DNA of 39,331 bases from Planctomycetota bacterium (lineage in GTDB: Bacteria; Planctomycetota; Planctomycetia; Pirellulales; Lacipirellulaceae), in the NCBI GenBank assembly GCA_022614705.1, contig JAKEIB010000323.1, forward strand, positions 1-39,331. The letters are read 5' to 3'. Below the pieces are notes generated by a model. The model saw nothing but the letters and a program-made list of their open reading frames with translations. It did no database searches and was not told the DNA's origin. Position numbers and translations under genes: made by a program. This document shows, piece after piece, positions 16,511 through 25,396 of the stretch. Each line of letters begins with the position of its first letter. The stretch's first letter is position 1.

Positions 16511-16518
16511 AATTAATC

Positions 16519-18198
16519 ATGGCAGATGACAACCAGGCTGCGCCGGAGCAGGCGTCGGCGGGGGCGCGGGTGGCGGCGATTGATGTCGGGTCGAACAGCA
16601 TTCGGCTGGTGGTGGCCGAGGTGCTGGCGAGTGGCGGGTATCGCGTGCTCGATGAGGAGCGCGAGAACACGCGGCTGGCCGCGGCGATGACGAAGACCGG
16701 ACGGCTCGATCCGAAGGCGGCCGACGCGACGGTCAACGTGTTGCGGAATTTTCTTTCGATTGCGGCCGGGTATGGGGCGGGGCAGATTCGCGCGATCGGC
16801 ACGAGCGCGCTGCGCGACGCGGAGGACGGCCCCGAGTTTTGCGACCGGGTGCGTAAGGAGCTGAAGCTTTCGATCGAAGTGATTTCGGCGGCGGAGGAAG
16901 CGCGGCTGGCGTTTTTGAGCGTCGCGCGGGCGTTCGACATCTCGGGGCGCGAAGTGGCGGTGGCCGACATCGGCGGCGGCAGCACGGAGATCGTGCTGGC
17001 GTCGAGTGGGCTGGTGGATCAGGTTTACGATACGCAGCTCGGCGCGGTGCGCGTGGCGGAAGAGTGCGGCGTCACTGGTCGCAGCAGCGAGAAGCAGGTG
17101 GCGAAGCTTCGCGACTTTGTCGATCGCGCGCTGAAGAAGGAAATGGGCAAACCGCCGTTTGTGCCCGACATGCTGTTCGGCACGGGCGGGACGTTCACGG
17201 CGCTGGCGTCGATGATCATGGCCAGCCAAGGGCAGGCCGGGCAACCGATGTGGGGCTTTCGCGTGACGCGGGCTCAGATCCGGCACCTCGTGGCCGACCT
17301 CGCGCAGATGTCGCTGGAGAAGCGCTGCAAGGTGGCCGGGCTGACGCCGCAGCGGGCCGACATCATTGTGGCCGGGCTGGCGATCATCGAACGGATCATG
17401 CGGCGGCTGCGCGTCAATGTGGTGCAGGTACACACGCGTGGCGTGCGCGACGGACTCTTGCTGACGATGGTGCCATCGGGCAGCAGCGGGCCGACAGTGG
17501 GCACTCCGCCCGCCAGCGTGCCGGCGGAGGAACGGCGTGCGGCCGTCGAAGAGTTCGCCAAGAATTGCGGCGTGGATTTGCCGCACGCGCGGCAGGTGTC
17601 GCGGATTGCCGGCTCGTTGTGGGAGCAGCTCGCGGCGCCGCTAAATTTGAAGGCCGATGATCGCGAGCTGATCGAGTCGGCGGCGCTGGTGGCCAATGTT
17701 GGCTACCTGATCAATTTTGAGGGGCATCACAAGCACAGTTATCATCTGATCGTGAACAGCGAGCTGCCGGGCTTCGAGCGACGGCAATTGCAGGTTTTGG
17801 CGAACGTGGCTCGGTACCATCGCGGCAACGCACCGAAGAAAAAACACGAACAGTTTCGCGAGCTGTCGGCCGAGGACCAAGGCCGCGTGCAAGGGCTGGC
17901 GGCCATCCTAAGACTGGCGCTCGCGCTCGATCGCACGCATCAGCAGCACGTGGGCGAGGTGCGAGCGCGGGTGCGCGACGACGGCGTGCGGATTATCGTT
18001 CAGGCGCACGGCGACACCGACGTCGACCTGTGGGCGGCGGAGCGGAAGGTGGAGCTGTTCGAAAAAGTGTTCGGCCGCAAGGTGCGATTCTCGGCACAGG
18101 GGGCTGGCCGGGCGGGACGGCGGAAACGACGCTCAGATTTGGCCACGGCTCGGCGTCGCGAATCGCCTCGCGGCGAAAATGCGGACGGCGTTGGTTAG
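16519..18198 (+). CDS. Ppx/GppA family phosphatase with HD-type C-terminal domain
   Basis: A 559-residue exopolyphosphatase / guanosine pentaphosphate phosphatase, an enzyme that removes phosphate from polyphosphate chains or pppGpp and so affects phosphate storage and the stringent response. The ASKHA ATPase-like fold shows DVGSNS (22-27), GTSALRDAED (94-103), the catalytic glutamates in SAAEEARL (about 126-127), DIGGGSTE (150-157) and FGTGGTFTALA. The C-terminal part (about 355-510) is an HD-like helical domain with ALVANVGYLINFEGHHKHSYHL and VARYHRG. Length is usual for the two-domain form. It stands alone. The last 40 residues are basic and may be extension. Substrate choice between polyP and pppGpp cannot be read from sequence. 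Confidence 0.92.
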   Translation: MADDNQAAPEQASAGARVAAIDVGSNSIRLVVAEVLASGGYRVLDEERENTRLAAAMTKTGRLDPKAADATVNVLRNFLSIAAGYGAGQIRAIGTSALRDAEDGPEFCDRVRKELKLSIEVISAAEEARLAFLSVARAFDISGREVAVADIGGGSTEIVLASSGLVDQVYDTQLGAVRVAEECGVTGRSSEKQVAKLRDFVDRALKKEMGKPPFVPDMLFGTGGTFTALASMIMASQGQAGQPMWGFRVTRAQIRHLVADLAQMSLEKRCKVAGLTPQRADIIVAGLAIIERIMRRLRVNVVQVHTRGVRDGLLLTMVPSGSSGPTVGTPPASVPAEERRAAVEEFAKNCGVDLPHARQVSRIAGSLWEQLAAPLNLKADDRELIESAALVANVGYLINFEGHHKHSYHLIVNSELPGFERRQLQVLANVARYHRGNAPKKKHEQFRELSAEDQGRVQGLAAILRLALALDRTHQQHVGEVRARVRDDGVRIIVQAHGDTDVDLWAAERKVELFEKVFGRKVRFSAQGAGRAGRRKRRSDLATARRRESPRGENADGVG

Positions 18199-18216
18199 AG
18201 TTGCTCCACGCGTTCG

Positions 18217-18357
18217 TGTGCCACTGCTTGCGGCGCACTGAGTTGCCATGTCGCGCGATTCAGCGCTGCTCGCTGATTAAGATGTGGCGGGCCGTAGGTG
18301 GCAAGCAGTGCCGTGCCCACTAATCGAGGCCCGTCTTGCGCCGCGAGCAGTGGCACA
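18217..18357. repeat. Palindromic repeat (TGTGCCACTGCT family)
   Basis: Imperfect 21-base arms at 18217-18237 and 18337-18357 differ at one position and lie 99 bases apart. The middle contains a further partial copy (GGTGGCAAGCAGTGCCGTGCC). It lies between the ppx and DUF456 genes. Confidence 0.65.
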
Positions 18358-18382
18358 CGGCTGGAAGCTACTTGAACGCGCA

Positions 18383-18940
18383 CTACAGAAAGGCGTCCCA
18401 GGCGACGATCGCCAGCATGACGGCGCCGACGGCGAATTTGCCGACGGTGCCCCAGATGCGGCCGAGGAATGCGCCGCGTCCGGCGGCCGATCTGGCCGGC
18501 TCCTCTCGCCCTTTCCAGGCTTCGCCCAGATAGGCGCCGGCGAACGCGCCGGCCGCGCCGCCGAACAGCGCCATCACCAGCGAGCCGACGACCGGAATCG
18601 GCACGCCGATGCTGAGCCCAATGATGCTGCCGGCGATCGCGCCGACCATTGAGAGCGCGATCGCCCGGCGGCTGGCGCCTTGTTTTGCCGCCCCTGCCGC
18701 GCCGGCGGCGAACTCGATCGCTTCGCCGATCGTGGCCAGCACCGCGAGCGCAATCACCGTGTTCCAGGCGATGCCACGATCATTTTCCACAGGCAGCAGC
18801 CAGGCAAACAGCGCCGCGCCGCCCACGATCAGCCAATTGCCGGGCAGCGCGACGAGATTTAGCAGCCAGGCAACGACGCTGCCGACGACGAGCAGCAGCG
18901 CGTATAAATAGTAGCTCCAGAGGTTCCAGTCGATGTTCAT
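18383..18940 (-). CDS. DUF456 domain-containing membrane protein
   Basis: A 185-residue hydrophobic protein with DUF456 features: an N-terminal LLNLVALPGNWLIVGGAALFAWLL, then IGEAIEFAAGAAGAAKQGASRRAIALSMVGAIAGSIIGL, then GVPIPVVGSLVMALFGGAAGAFAGAYLGE. About four to five membrane segments, with two glycine-rich helical hairpins. Function unknown. It is convergent with the ppx gene, and the decarboxylase gene downstream (25 bases on) has the same strand, so they might share a transcript. Confidence 0.85.
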   Translation of the reverse strand: MNIDWNLWSYYLYALLLVVGSVVAWLLNLVALPGNWLIVGGAALFAWLLPVENDRGIAWNTVIALAVLATIGEAIEFAAGAAGAAKQGASRRAIALSMVGAIAGSIIGLSIGVPIPVVGSLVMALFGGAAGAFAGAYLGEAWKGREEPARSAAGRGAFLGRIWGTVGKFAVGAVMLAIVAWDAFL

Positions 18941-18965
18941 GCGGCGATTGTAGCTTGCCGCTCCA

Positions 18966-20705
<1,740 letters not shown>

Positions 20706-20724
20706 GATGGTTCCTGTAGCCTGC

Positions 20725-20752
20725 TGTAGCTGGGGTCTGCGACCCCCGGCCG
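20725..20752. repeat. GTAGCTGGGGTC repeat, copy d
   Basis: GTAGCTGGGGTC-TGC-GACCCCCGGCC: the arms GGGGTC and GACCCC pair around three bases; the flanking GTAGCT and CGGCC match the other copies but the stem has different bases, i.e. compensatory change. Confidence 0.7.
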
Positions 20753-20792
20753 ACTTCTTATTTCATTGACGGCCAGCGTCATTTGCAATTGC

Positions 20793-20820
20793 CCGGCCGG
20801 CCTCATAGAGGCCAGCTACA
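20793..20820. repeat. GTAGCTGGCCTC repeat, copy e
   Basis: CCGGCCGGCCTC-ATA-GAGGCCAGCTACA: stem GGCCTC/GAGGCC; reverse orientation relative to copy d. Confidence 0.75.
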
Positions 20821-21021
20821 ATCGGTTCAACAACTGGCCGAAGTGCCGCATTATATGCCACTCAGGCGGCCAATGCGTCAGTGGTCCGGGGGCGGGAAAC
20901 ATCGGGCTGCGGCGCATTTTAACGAATCGAGTTACTTGATTTCGACGCGAAAAGGCCTCATTCTATGGGTCCGCGTCGGGCGGCGGTGGCGGGCATGGCT
21001 TTTGCGAAGTCGAGGTTGACT

Positions 21022-21045
21022 GTAGCTGGGGTCTGTGACGCGCGG
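21022..21045. repeat. GTAGCTGGGGTC repeat, copy f
   Basis: GTAGCTGGGGTCTGTGACGCGCGG shares the GTAGCTGGGGTC start of copy d but its right arm is degraded. Confidence 0.55.
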
Positions 21046-21062
21046 CTGCTGACCGATGCAAC

Positions 21063-21090
21063 GGGCCGGCCTCAAAGAGGCCAGCTACAG
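21063..21090. repeat. GTAGCTGGCCTC repeat, copy g
   Basis: GGGCCGGCCTC-AAA-GAGGCCAGCTACAG: same form as copies a-c and e; it ends 59 bases before the cytochrome gene start. Confidence 0.75.
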
Positions 21091-21148
21091 GTCGCTTGGC
21101 TACAGATTGACTGCAAACTCAAACATTTTCCATTATGAGGATTTCACA

Positions 21149-22576
21149 ATGACACAACGCTCGCAATCAATGATTGGCCGCGTACTTGCGGTTGTGGTTT
21201 CGCCGGCGCTCGTCGGATTGCTCGCGGCCGCGGCGGTCGCTCAACCGGTCAAACCGGCCCCACCCTCGGAAGGCGGCACGTACATTCCGGTTGTGCCGAC
21301 GCAAACCTTCGAACAAACATTCCAGAAAGACACGGCCGACAAGGCCAAGGTCCAGAGCGACCAGCAGGCACTGCTCGACAAGCGCTATGACCTGCGCAAC
21401 GATCCGTCGAACGTGCAAATGTCCGGTCAGCGCAAGGCGGTGCAACAGGGCGTGCGCGTGAAGCTGCACGGCGGGGCGAACTGGGCATCGCTCGGCGGCA
21501 TGACGCCCGAGGCGATCAAGAGCAAGAACTTGTTCCCGTATGGCTTCCGGCCGCTGCCGCACGTGAAGCACCCCACGGGCGGCATGGTGTTTCCGAAGAA
21601 TCAGATCGACGAGATCAAGAAGCAGGAGGCGCGCGACCTCGCGCGGTTCGACGTCGACTTCGATCTGCCGGACCACATCACGCCCGAATTCCCGCCGCCG
21701 ATGTTCCTCACGAGCCGGCCCGATCTGGGCGACGTGTCGAACGGCGAGGTGCTGACGAGCAAAAACTACTACCGTCTGCTGTACGGCAAGGTAACGCCCG
21801 TGCAGATGGAAGGCATGCGACTTTTGCTCACGCCCAATCCGCAGCAGCAATTCAATCAGACAGAAGACCGCAAGGTGAAGGACCCGAGCTTTGGCGTCAC
21901 CTGCCTCGATTGCCACGTGAACGGCCACACGAACGCCACGTTCCACGAGAATCCGGACACGCGGCCGCAATCCGACCGCATGCGGATCGAGACGGTGAGC
22001 TTGCGCGGCATGTTCAACCAGCAGATCCACGGTTCGAAGCGCTCGCTGCGCTCGATCGAGGACTTTACCGAATTCGAGCAGCGCACGGCTTACTTCGACG
22101 GCGACCAGGTGACAGCGGCGAAGAAGGGCCTGTTCCTGCCCGAGCGTTCGGCCCAAGTGGCCATGATGGCCCAGATGCAGAACATGCTCGACTTCCCGCC
22201 GGCGCCGAAGCTGGACGTGCTCGGCCGGTTGATACCCAGCAAGGCGACCCAGGCCGAGCTGGAAGGCGAGAAAATCTTCCACGGCAAGGGCCGCTGCGCC
22301 GAGTGCCACAAGGGACCGTTCTTCATCGACGACAAGATGCACGACCTGCATCTGGAGCGGTTCTACGAAGCCGAGATGATCGGCGGGCAGCGCAACATTC
22401 AGGACGGGCCGATCAAGACGTTCACGCTCCGCGGCATCAAGGATTCGCCGCCGTACCACCACGACGGCCGGCTGATGACGCTGGAAGACACGGTCGAGTT
22501 CTTTAACCTGGTGTTGACGCTTAAGCTCAGCGACCAGGAGAAGAGCAACCTGGTGGCGTTTTTGCGTTGCTTGTAG
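21149..22576 (+). CDS. Di-haem cytochrome c peroxidase-like protein
   Basis: A 475-residue periplasmic c-type cytochrome. ATG 21149 has GAGG nine bases upstream and starts a signal peptide (VLAVVVSPALVGLLAAAAVAQPV); the longer frame from 21056 is translated repeat DNA. Two haem-binding CXXCH motifs are seen, CLDCH (252-256) and CAECH (383-387), with PPYHHDGR and the C-terminal LKLSDQEKSNLVAFL typical of the bacterial di-haem peroxidase/MauG family. The first haem site is unusually far from the N-terminus. Likely role is reduction of hydrogen peroxide or oxidation of a partner; not provable here. Its stop codon lies at the start of a large palindromic structure. Confidence 0.82.
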   Translation: MTQRSQSMIGRVLAVVVSPALVGLLAAAAVAQPVKPAPPSEGGTYIPVVPTQTFEQTFQKDTADKAKVQSDQQALLDKRYDLRNDPSNVQMSGQRKAVQQGVRVKLHGGANWASLGGMTPEAIKSKNLFPYGFRPLPHVKHPTGGMVFPKNQIDEIKKQEARDLARFDVDFDLPDHITPEFPPPMFLTSRPDLGDVSNGEVLTSKNYYRLLYGKVTPVQMEGMRLLLTPNPQQQFNQTEDRKVKDPSFGVTCLDCHVNGHTNATFHENPDTRPQSDRMRIETVSLRGMFNQQIHGSKRSLRSIEDFTEFEQRTAYFDGDQVTAAKKGLFLPERSAQVAMMAQMQNMLDFPPAPKLDVLGRLIPSKATQAELEGEKIFHGKGRCAECHKGPFFIDDKMHDLHLERFYEAEMIGGQRNIQDGPIKTFTLRGIKDSPPYHHDGRLMTLEDTVEFFNLVLTLKLSDQEKSNLVAFLRCL

Positions 22577-22632
22577 TGTAGTCTGCTCGCTCCGCGAGCA
22601 GTTTTCCTCTCGCAGAGCGAGAGGACTACACT
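22575..22632. repeat. Three-way junction palindrome at a stop codon
   Basis: Outer arms AGTGTAGTC (22575-22583) and GACTACACT (22624-22632) enclose two perfect stem-loops: CTGCTCGC-TCC-GCGAGCAG (22583-22601) and CCTCTCGC-AGA-GCGAGAGG (22606-22624), separated by TTTT. The first two bases belong to the TAG stop of the cytochrome gene. It could act as an mRNA 3' end structure; the T run after the first stem is only four bases. Confidence 0.8.
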
Positions 22633-22702
22633 CGCAGGCTGATCTTGACGTTGCGCCGCGTTCCGTCGGACAATTCGGGTCCAAAACCCTGTGATTTTTC
22701 CG

Positions 22703-24133
22703 ATGAGTACGAACGCTTCGAGCGTTACCGACGAGCCGCCCGCGCCGGTTACGTGGCGGATTGTTGTCGGTTACGCGCTGATGGTGCTGATCACCGTCAG
22801 CCTGATTGCAGCGGTGCTGGCGTGGGGAAGCAAGTTGTCGCCTGCCGCGGCGGGGGTGGCGAAAGCCGTGCCACACGCCGGGGCTGGGCACCAGCTCGAT
22901 GCGCTGTACCACGTCCTGCTGTGCCTGGTGCTGATCCTGCTGCTCGGCCGCTGGCTGGGAAAACTGTTCATCCACTTCGGCCAGCCGCGCGTGATCGGCG
23001 AGATGGTGGCGGGCATCATGCTGGGGCCGTCGCTGTTGGGCCACTTTTGGCCGGAGGCGACGGCCTTCATCCTGCCGCCGCACGCTCAGCCGTCGCTGAA
23101 AATCATCGCCCAGATCGGCGTCGTGCTGTACATGTTCCTGGTGGGACTGGAGCTCAACGCCGGGTTGCTAAAGTCGCGCGCGCACGCCACGATCGTGATC
23201 TCGCACGCCAGCATTTTGATGCCGTTTCTGTTGGGCGCGATTCTTGCACTGTGGCTGTACCCGCAAGTGGGAACGGCCGACGTTTCGTTCCGCAGCTTCG
23301 CCCTGTTCATGGGCGTGGCGATGTCGATTACGGCCTTTCCGGTGCTGGCGCGGATTCTCACCGACCGCCGCATGGAGAACACCGAGCTGGGCGTGGTGGC
23401 GCTGAGCTGCGCGGCGATCGACGACGTCACCGCCTGGTGCCTGTTGGCGTTCGTCGTCGGCGTCGCGAATGCCGAGATGGGCAGTGCAGTGCAAACGGTC
23501 GTGTATGCGATCGCCTACATCGCGATCATGTTCATCGTGGTCCGGCCGCTGGCGATTCGATACTTGGGGCACGACTCGGTTGCCCCGCAGCGGCGGATGA
23601 CGGTGTGGGTGCTGGTGGCGCTATTGTTCTCGGCGTTGACGGCGGAGTGGATCGGCATCCATGCGATTTTCGGCGCGTTCCTGCTGGGAGCGATCATCCC
23701 TCACGATTGCGATGTGGCTGAGGACTTTCGTCACAAGCTGGAAGACATCGTCAAGATTCTGCTGCTGCCCGCGTTCTTTGCTTACACGGGCATGCGCACG
23801 GAGATCGGCCTGGTGAGCGGCTGGCAGGCTTGGATGTTCTGCGCGGTGATTATTTTGGTCGCCACGCTGGGCAAGTTCGGCGGCACGCTAGCAGCCGCGC
23901 GGTTCACCGGCCTCAATTGGCGCTTGTCGGCCGCGCTGGGAATTCTCATGAATACCCGCGGGCTGATGGAGCTCATCGTGCTGAATATCGGCCTGGAGCT
24001 GGGCGTCATTACGCCGACTCTGTTCGCGATGATGGTCATCATGGCGTTGGTGACGACCATCGCCACGACGCCGGTGCTGCATTTTCTCACAACCTTCCGG
24101 CCGCAAGCAGCGGAGGCCGATTCGGCCGGGTGA
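22703..24133 (+). CDS. CPA2 family cation:proton antiporter
   Basis: A 476-residue inner-membrane protein of the monovalent cation:proton antiporter-2 (KefB/NapA-like) family, exchanging Na+ or K+ for protons to keep pH and ion balance. The N-terminal segment is followed by about twelve membrane helices with GQPRVIGEMVAGIMLGPSLLG, the paired aspartates in CAAIDDVTAWCLLA (the ion-binding pair of the NapA fold), and FGAFLLGAIIPHD. There is no cytosolic RCK domain, unlike KefB. ATG 22703 is chosen; GTG 22691 in frame is possible and neither has a clear ribosome binding site. The gene lies downstream of the palindrome and is probably transcribed on its own. Confidence 0.87.
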   Translation: MSTNASSVTDEPPAPVTWRIVVGYALMVLITVSLIAAVLAWGSKLSPAAAGVAKAVPHAGAGHQLDALYHVLLCLVLILLLGRWLGKLFIHFGQPRVIGEMVAGIMLGPSLLGHFWPEATAFILPPHAQPSLKIIAQIGVVLYMFLVGLELNAGLLKSRAHATIVISHASILMPFLLGAILALWLYPQVGTADVSFRSFALFMGVAMSITAFPVLARILTDRRMENTELGVVALSCAAIDDVTAWCLLAFVVGVANAEMGSAVQTVVYAIAYIAIMFIVVRPLAIRYLGHDSVAPQRRMTVWVLVALLFSALTAEWIGIHAIFGAFLLGAIIPHDCDVAEDFRHKLEDIVKILLLPAFFAYTGMRTEIGLVSGWQAWMFCAVIILVATLGKFGGTLAAARFTGLNWRLSAALGILMNTRGLMELIVLNIGLELGVITPTLFAMMVIMALVTTIATTPVLHFLTTFRPQAAEADSAG

Positions 24134-24144
24134 TTTCACCCCGG

Positions 24145-24205
24145 GGGTGCCTGGGGCATCGCCCCAGCGGTTTCGCATCGCGCTGGGGCGTTGCCCCAGC
24201 CACCC
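24145..24205. repeat. Palindromic repeat (CTGGGGCATCGCCCCAG family)
   Basis: Arms of 25 bases (24145-24169, 24181-24205) match at 23 positions around an 11-base loop. A similar GGGTGGCTGGGG element lies at 31760-31838. Directly downstream of the antiporter stop, it may also stabilise or end the transcript, but no T tract follows. Confidence 0.65.
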
Positions 24206-24346
24206 CTCGCGCTGCGTCTTAGTCGCTGCTTGACAGCCGTGCTGCAGTGGTATCTCTTGAATTCCGTAGGGAGAATCCGCGGCGGCGACCCGCGGCGCGC
24301 TCCATCTTCGGCTTCCCAATCGCTCTTCTTTCTAAGGGGAATTGCC

Positions 24347-25342
24347 ATGAGCAAGAACTATCGGCTGGGTGTGGTGGTGGCATCGTCGGCGCTCTTGGTC
24401 TTCTTCGCGGACGCGCGCTTCGCGTTAGCACAACGCATCGTCATTGGCGGCGGAGGCAACCAGAGCAGTCGCGACCGCGATCGCGACAAAGACAAAGACG
24501 ACGAAGAGAAAGATGAGGACGAAAACCAAAGCAAGAATCGCAACAACCGCTCGTCGCGGTCGAGCGATCGAAGTTCCGAGCAGATCCAGCAGTTCCTGCA
24601 GCGGCGTCAGGGCGGGCAGAGCAACCAGGGCGGCCAGGGCAACCCAAACAACCCGTTCCAGGGGAAACTCGAGCAATTCCGCCGCGATAACCGGCCCGTC
24701 ACGTTCCCGGACGGACAAGTCGAAATGCAAAAGCAATTCCGGCCCGGCGACAACGCGCAGGGCCTGCGGTTCGGCAACTGGCAAGGCGATCGCTGGCAAG
24801 GCTCGCGCAACGTTAAGAACTGGGGCCAGGTATTCGCCGGCGGCAAGCAGCCGTTCAGCGCCGAGTGGTACAAGGAGCACCCGAAGGCCTGGAAATACGA
24901 CAACAACAAGGCAAGCGTGTGGGTGACGGCTTCGGTGCCGGGCGTGTATAGCTGGCTCGGCTGGGGCAGCCCGCCGCCGCAGTACAACGTGGGAATCATC
25001 AACTCGCGTCCGATTGATCTGTCGCACTACGGCAACTGGTATCCGCTGGGCGTGTACTCGCTGATGTCCGGCCCCGGCGACATGGGCACGCGCGTCGTGC
25101 AGCTGGCGATCGACCGCCACGGCCACATCGCCGGCAACTACTACGACATGATCGCTGACGCCAACTACAGCGTCTCGGGCGACGTGCGGCACCAATCGCA
25201 GCGCGTGTATTGGTCGCTTAACAAGAACAAATACATCCGCTTCCGCGTCCCCATTTATCGCCTGATGCAGCCCTACGGCACGATGACCGTGCAACTCCCG
25301 GGCGGCGAACAAGACTGGCAATTCGTGCGGCTGGAGAATTGA
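24347..25342 (+). CDS. Secreted protein of unknown function with charged low-complexity segment
   Basis: A 331-residue exported protein. ATG 24347 has AAGGGG seven bases upstream; the longer frame from 24191 is translated repeat sequence. A signal peptide is visible (LGVVVASSALLVFFADARFALA). Residues about 38-100 are a disordered charged stretch (DRDRDKDKDDEEKDEDENQ, Ser/Arg and Gln/Gly runs). The C-terminal 200 residues are a folded domain rich in Trp, Tyr and Asn (NVKNWGQVFAGGKQPFSAEWYKEHP, SVPGVYSWLGWGSPPPQYNVG, VYSLMSGPGDMGTRVVQLAIDRHG). No catalytic motif recognised. It resembles the repeat-rich protein at the left edge only in composition. Confidence 0.7.
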   Translation: MSKNYRLGVVVASSALLVFFADARFALAQRIVIGGGGNQSSRDRDRDKDKDDEEKDEDENQSKNRNNRSSRSSDRSSEQIQQFLQRRQGGQSNQGGQGNPNNPFQGKLEQFRRDNRPVTFPDGQVEMQKQFRPGDNAQGLRFGNWQGDRWQGSRNVKNWGQVFAGGKQPFSAEWYKEHPKAWKYDNNKASVWVTASVPGVYSWLGWGSPPPQYNVGIINSRPIDLSHYGNWYPLGVYSLMSGPGDMGTRVVQLAIDRHGHIAGNYYDMIADANYSVSGDVRHQSQRVYWSLNKNKYIRFRVPIYRLMQPYGTMTVQLPGGEQDWQFVRLEN

Positions 25343-25372
25343 GGCTGCGCCGGAACGATTCAATCGAATAAA

Positions 25373-25396
25373 CCCCCTGCGGAGCCGGGGGCTATT
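25373..25396. terminator. Candidate bidirectional terminator
   Basis: CCCCC (25373-25377) pairs with GGGGG (25387-25391) with two more inner pairs and a GGA loop. On the minus strand it is followed by TTTATT. It separates two convergent genes, but its right arm touches the stop codon of the minus-strand gene. The T tract is short, so the call is moderate. Confidence 0.5.

Larger units (their letters stand above)
16209..16518. other. Intergenic region built of palindromic repeats
   Basis: A 310-base gap with three copies of a GGCCTC..GAGGCC repeat (16271-16295, 16416-16443, 16446-16470) and a CTCCCT/AGGGAG hairpin next to the ppx start. At 16233-16290 a very degenerate third methyltransferase-tail-like stretch is possible but weak. 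No gene. Confidence 0.5.
20706..21148. other. Divergent intergenic region with four palindromic repeats
   Basis: The gap between the decarboxylase and the plus-strand di-haem protein holds four copies of the GTAGCTGG repeat, two in each direction, with two lengths of stem. No gene is supported. Confidence 0.55.

Noticed and set aside
21167..23083. 638-codon minus-strand frame
   Set aside because: Antisense to the di-haem protein and antiporter, without any domain; a shadow frame.
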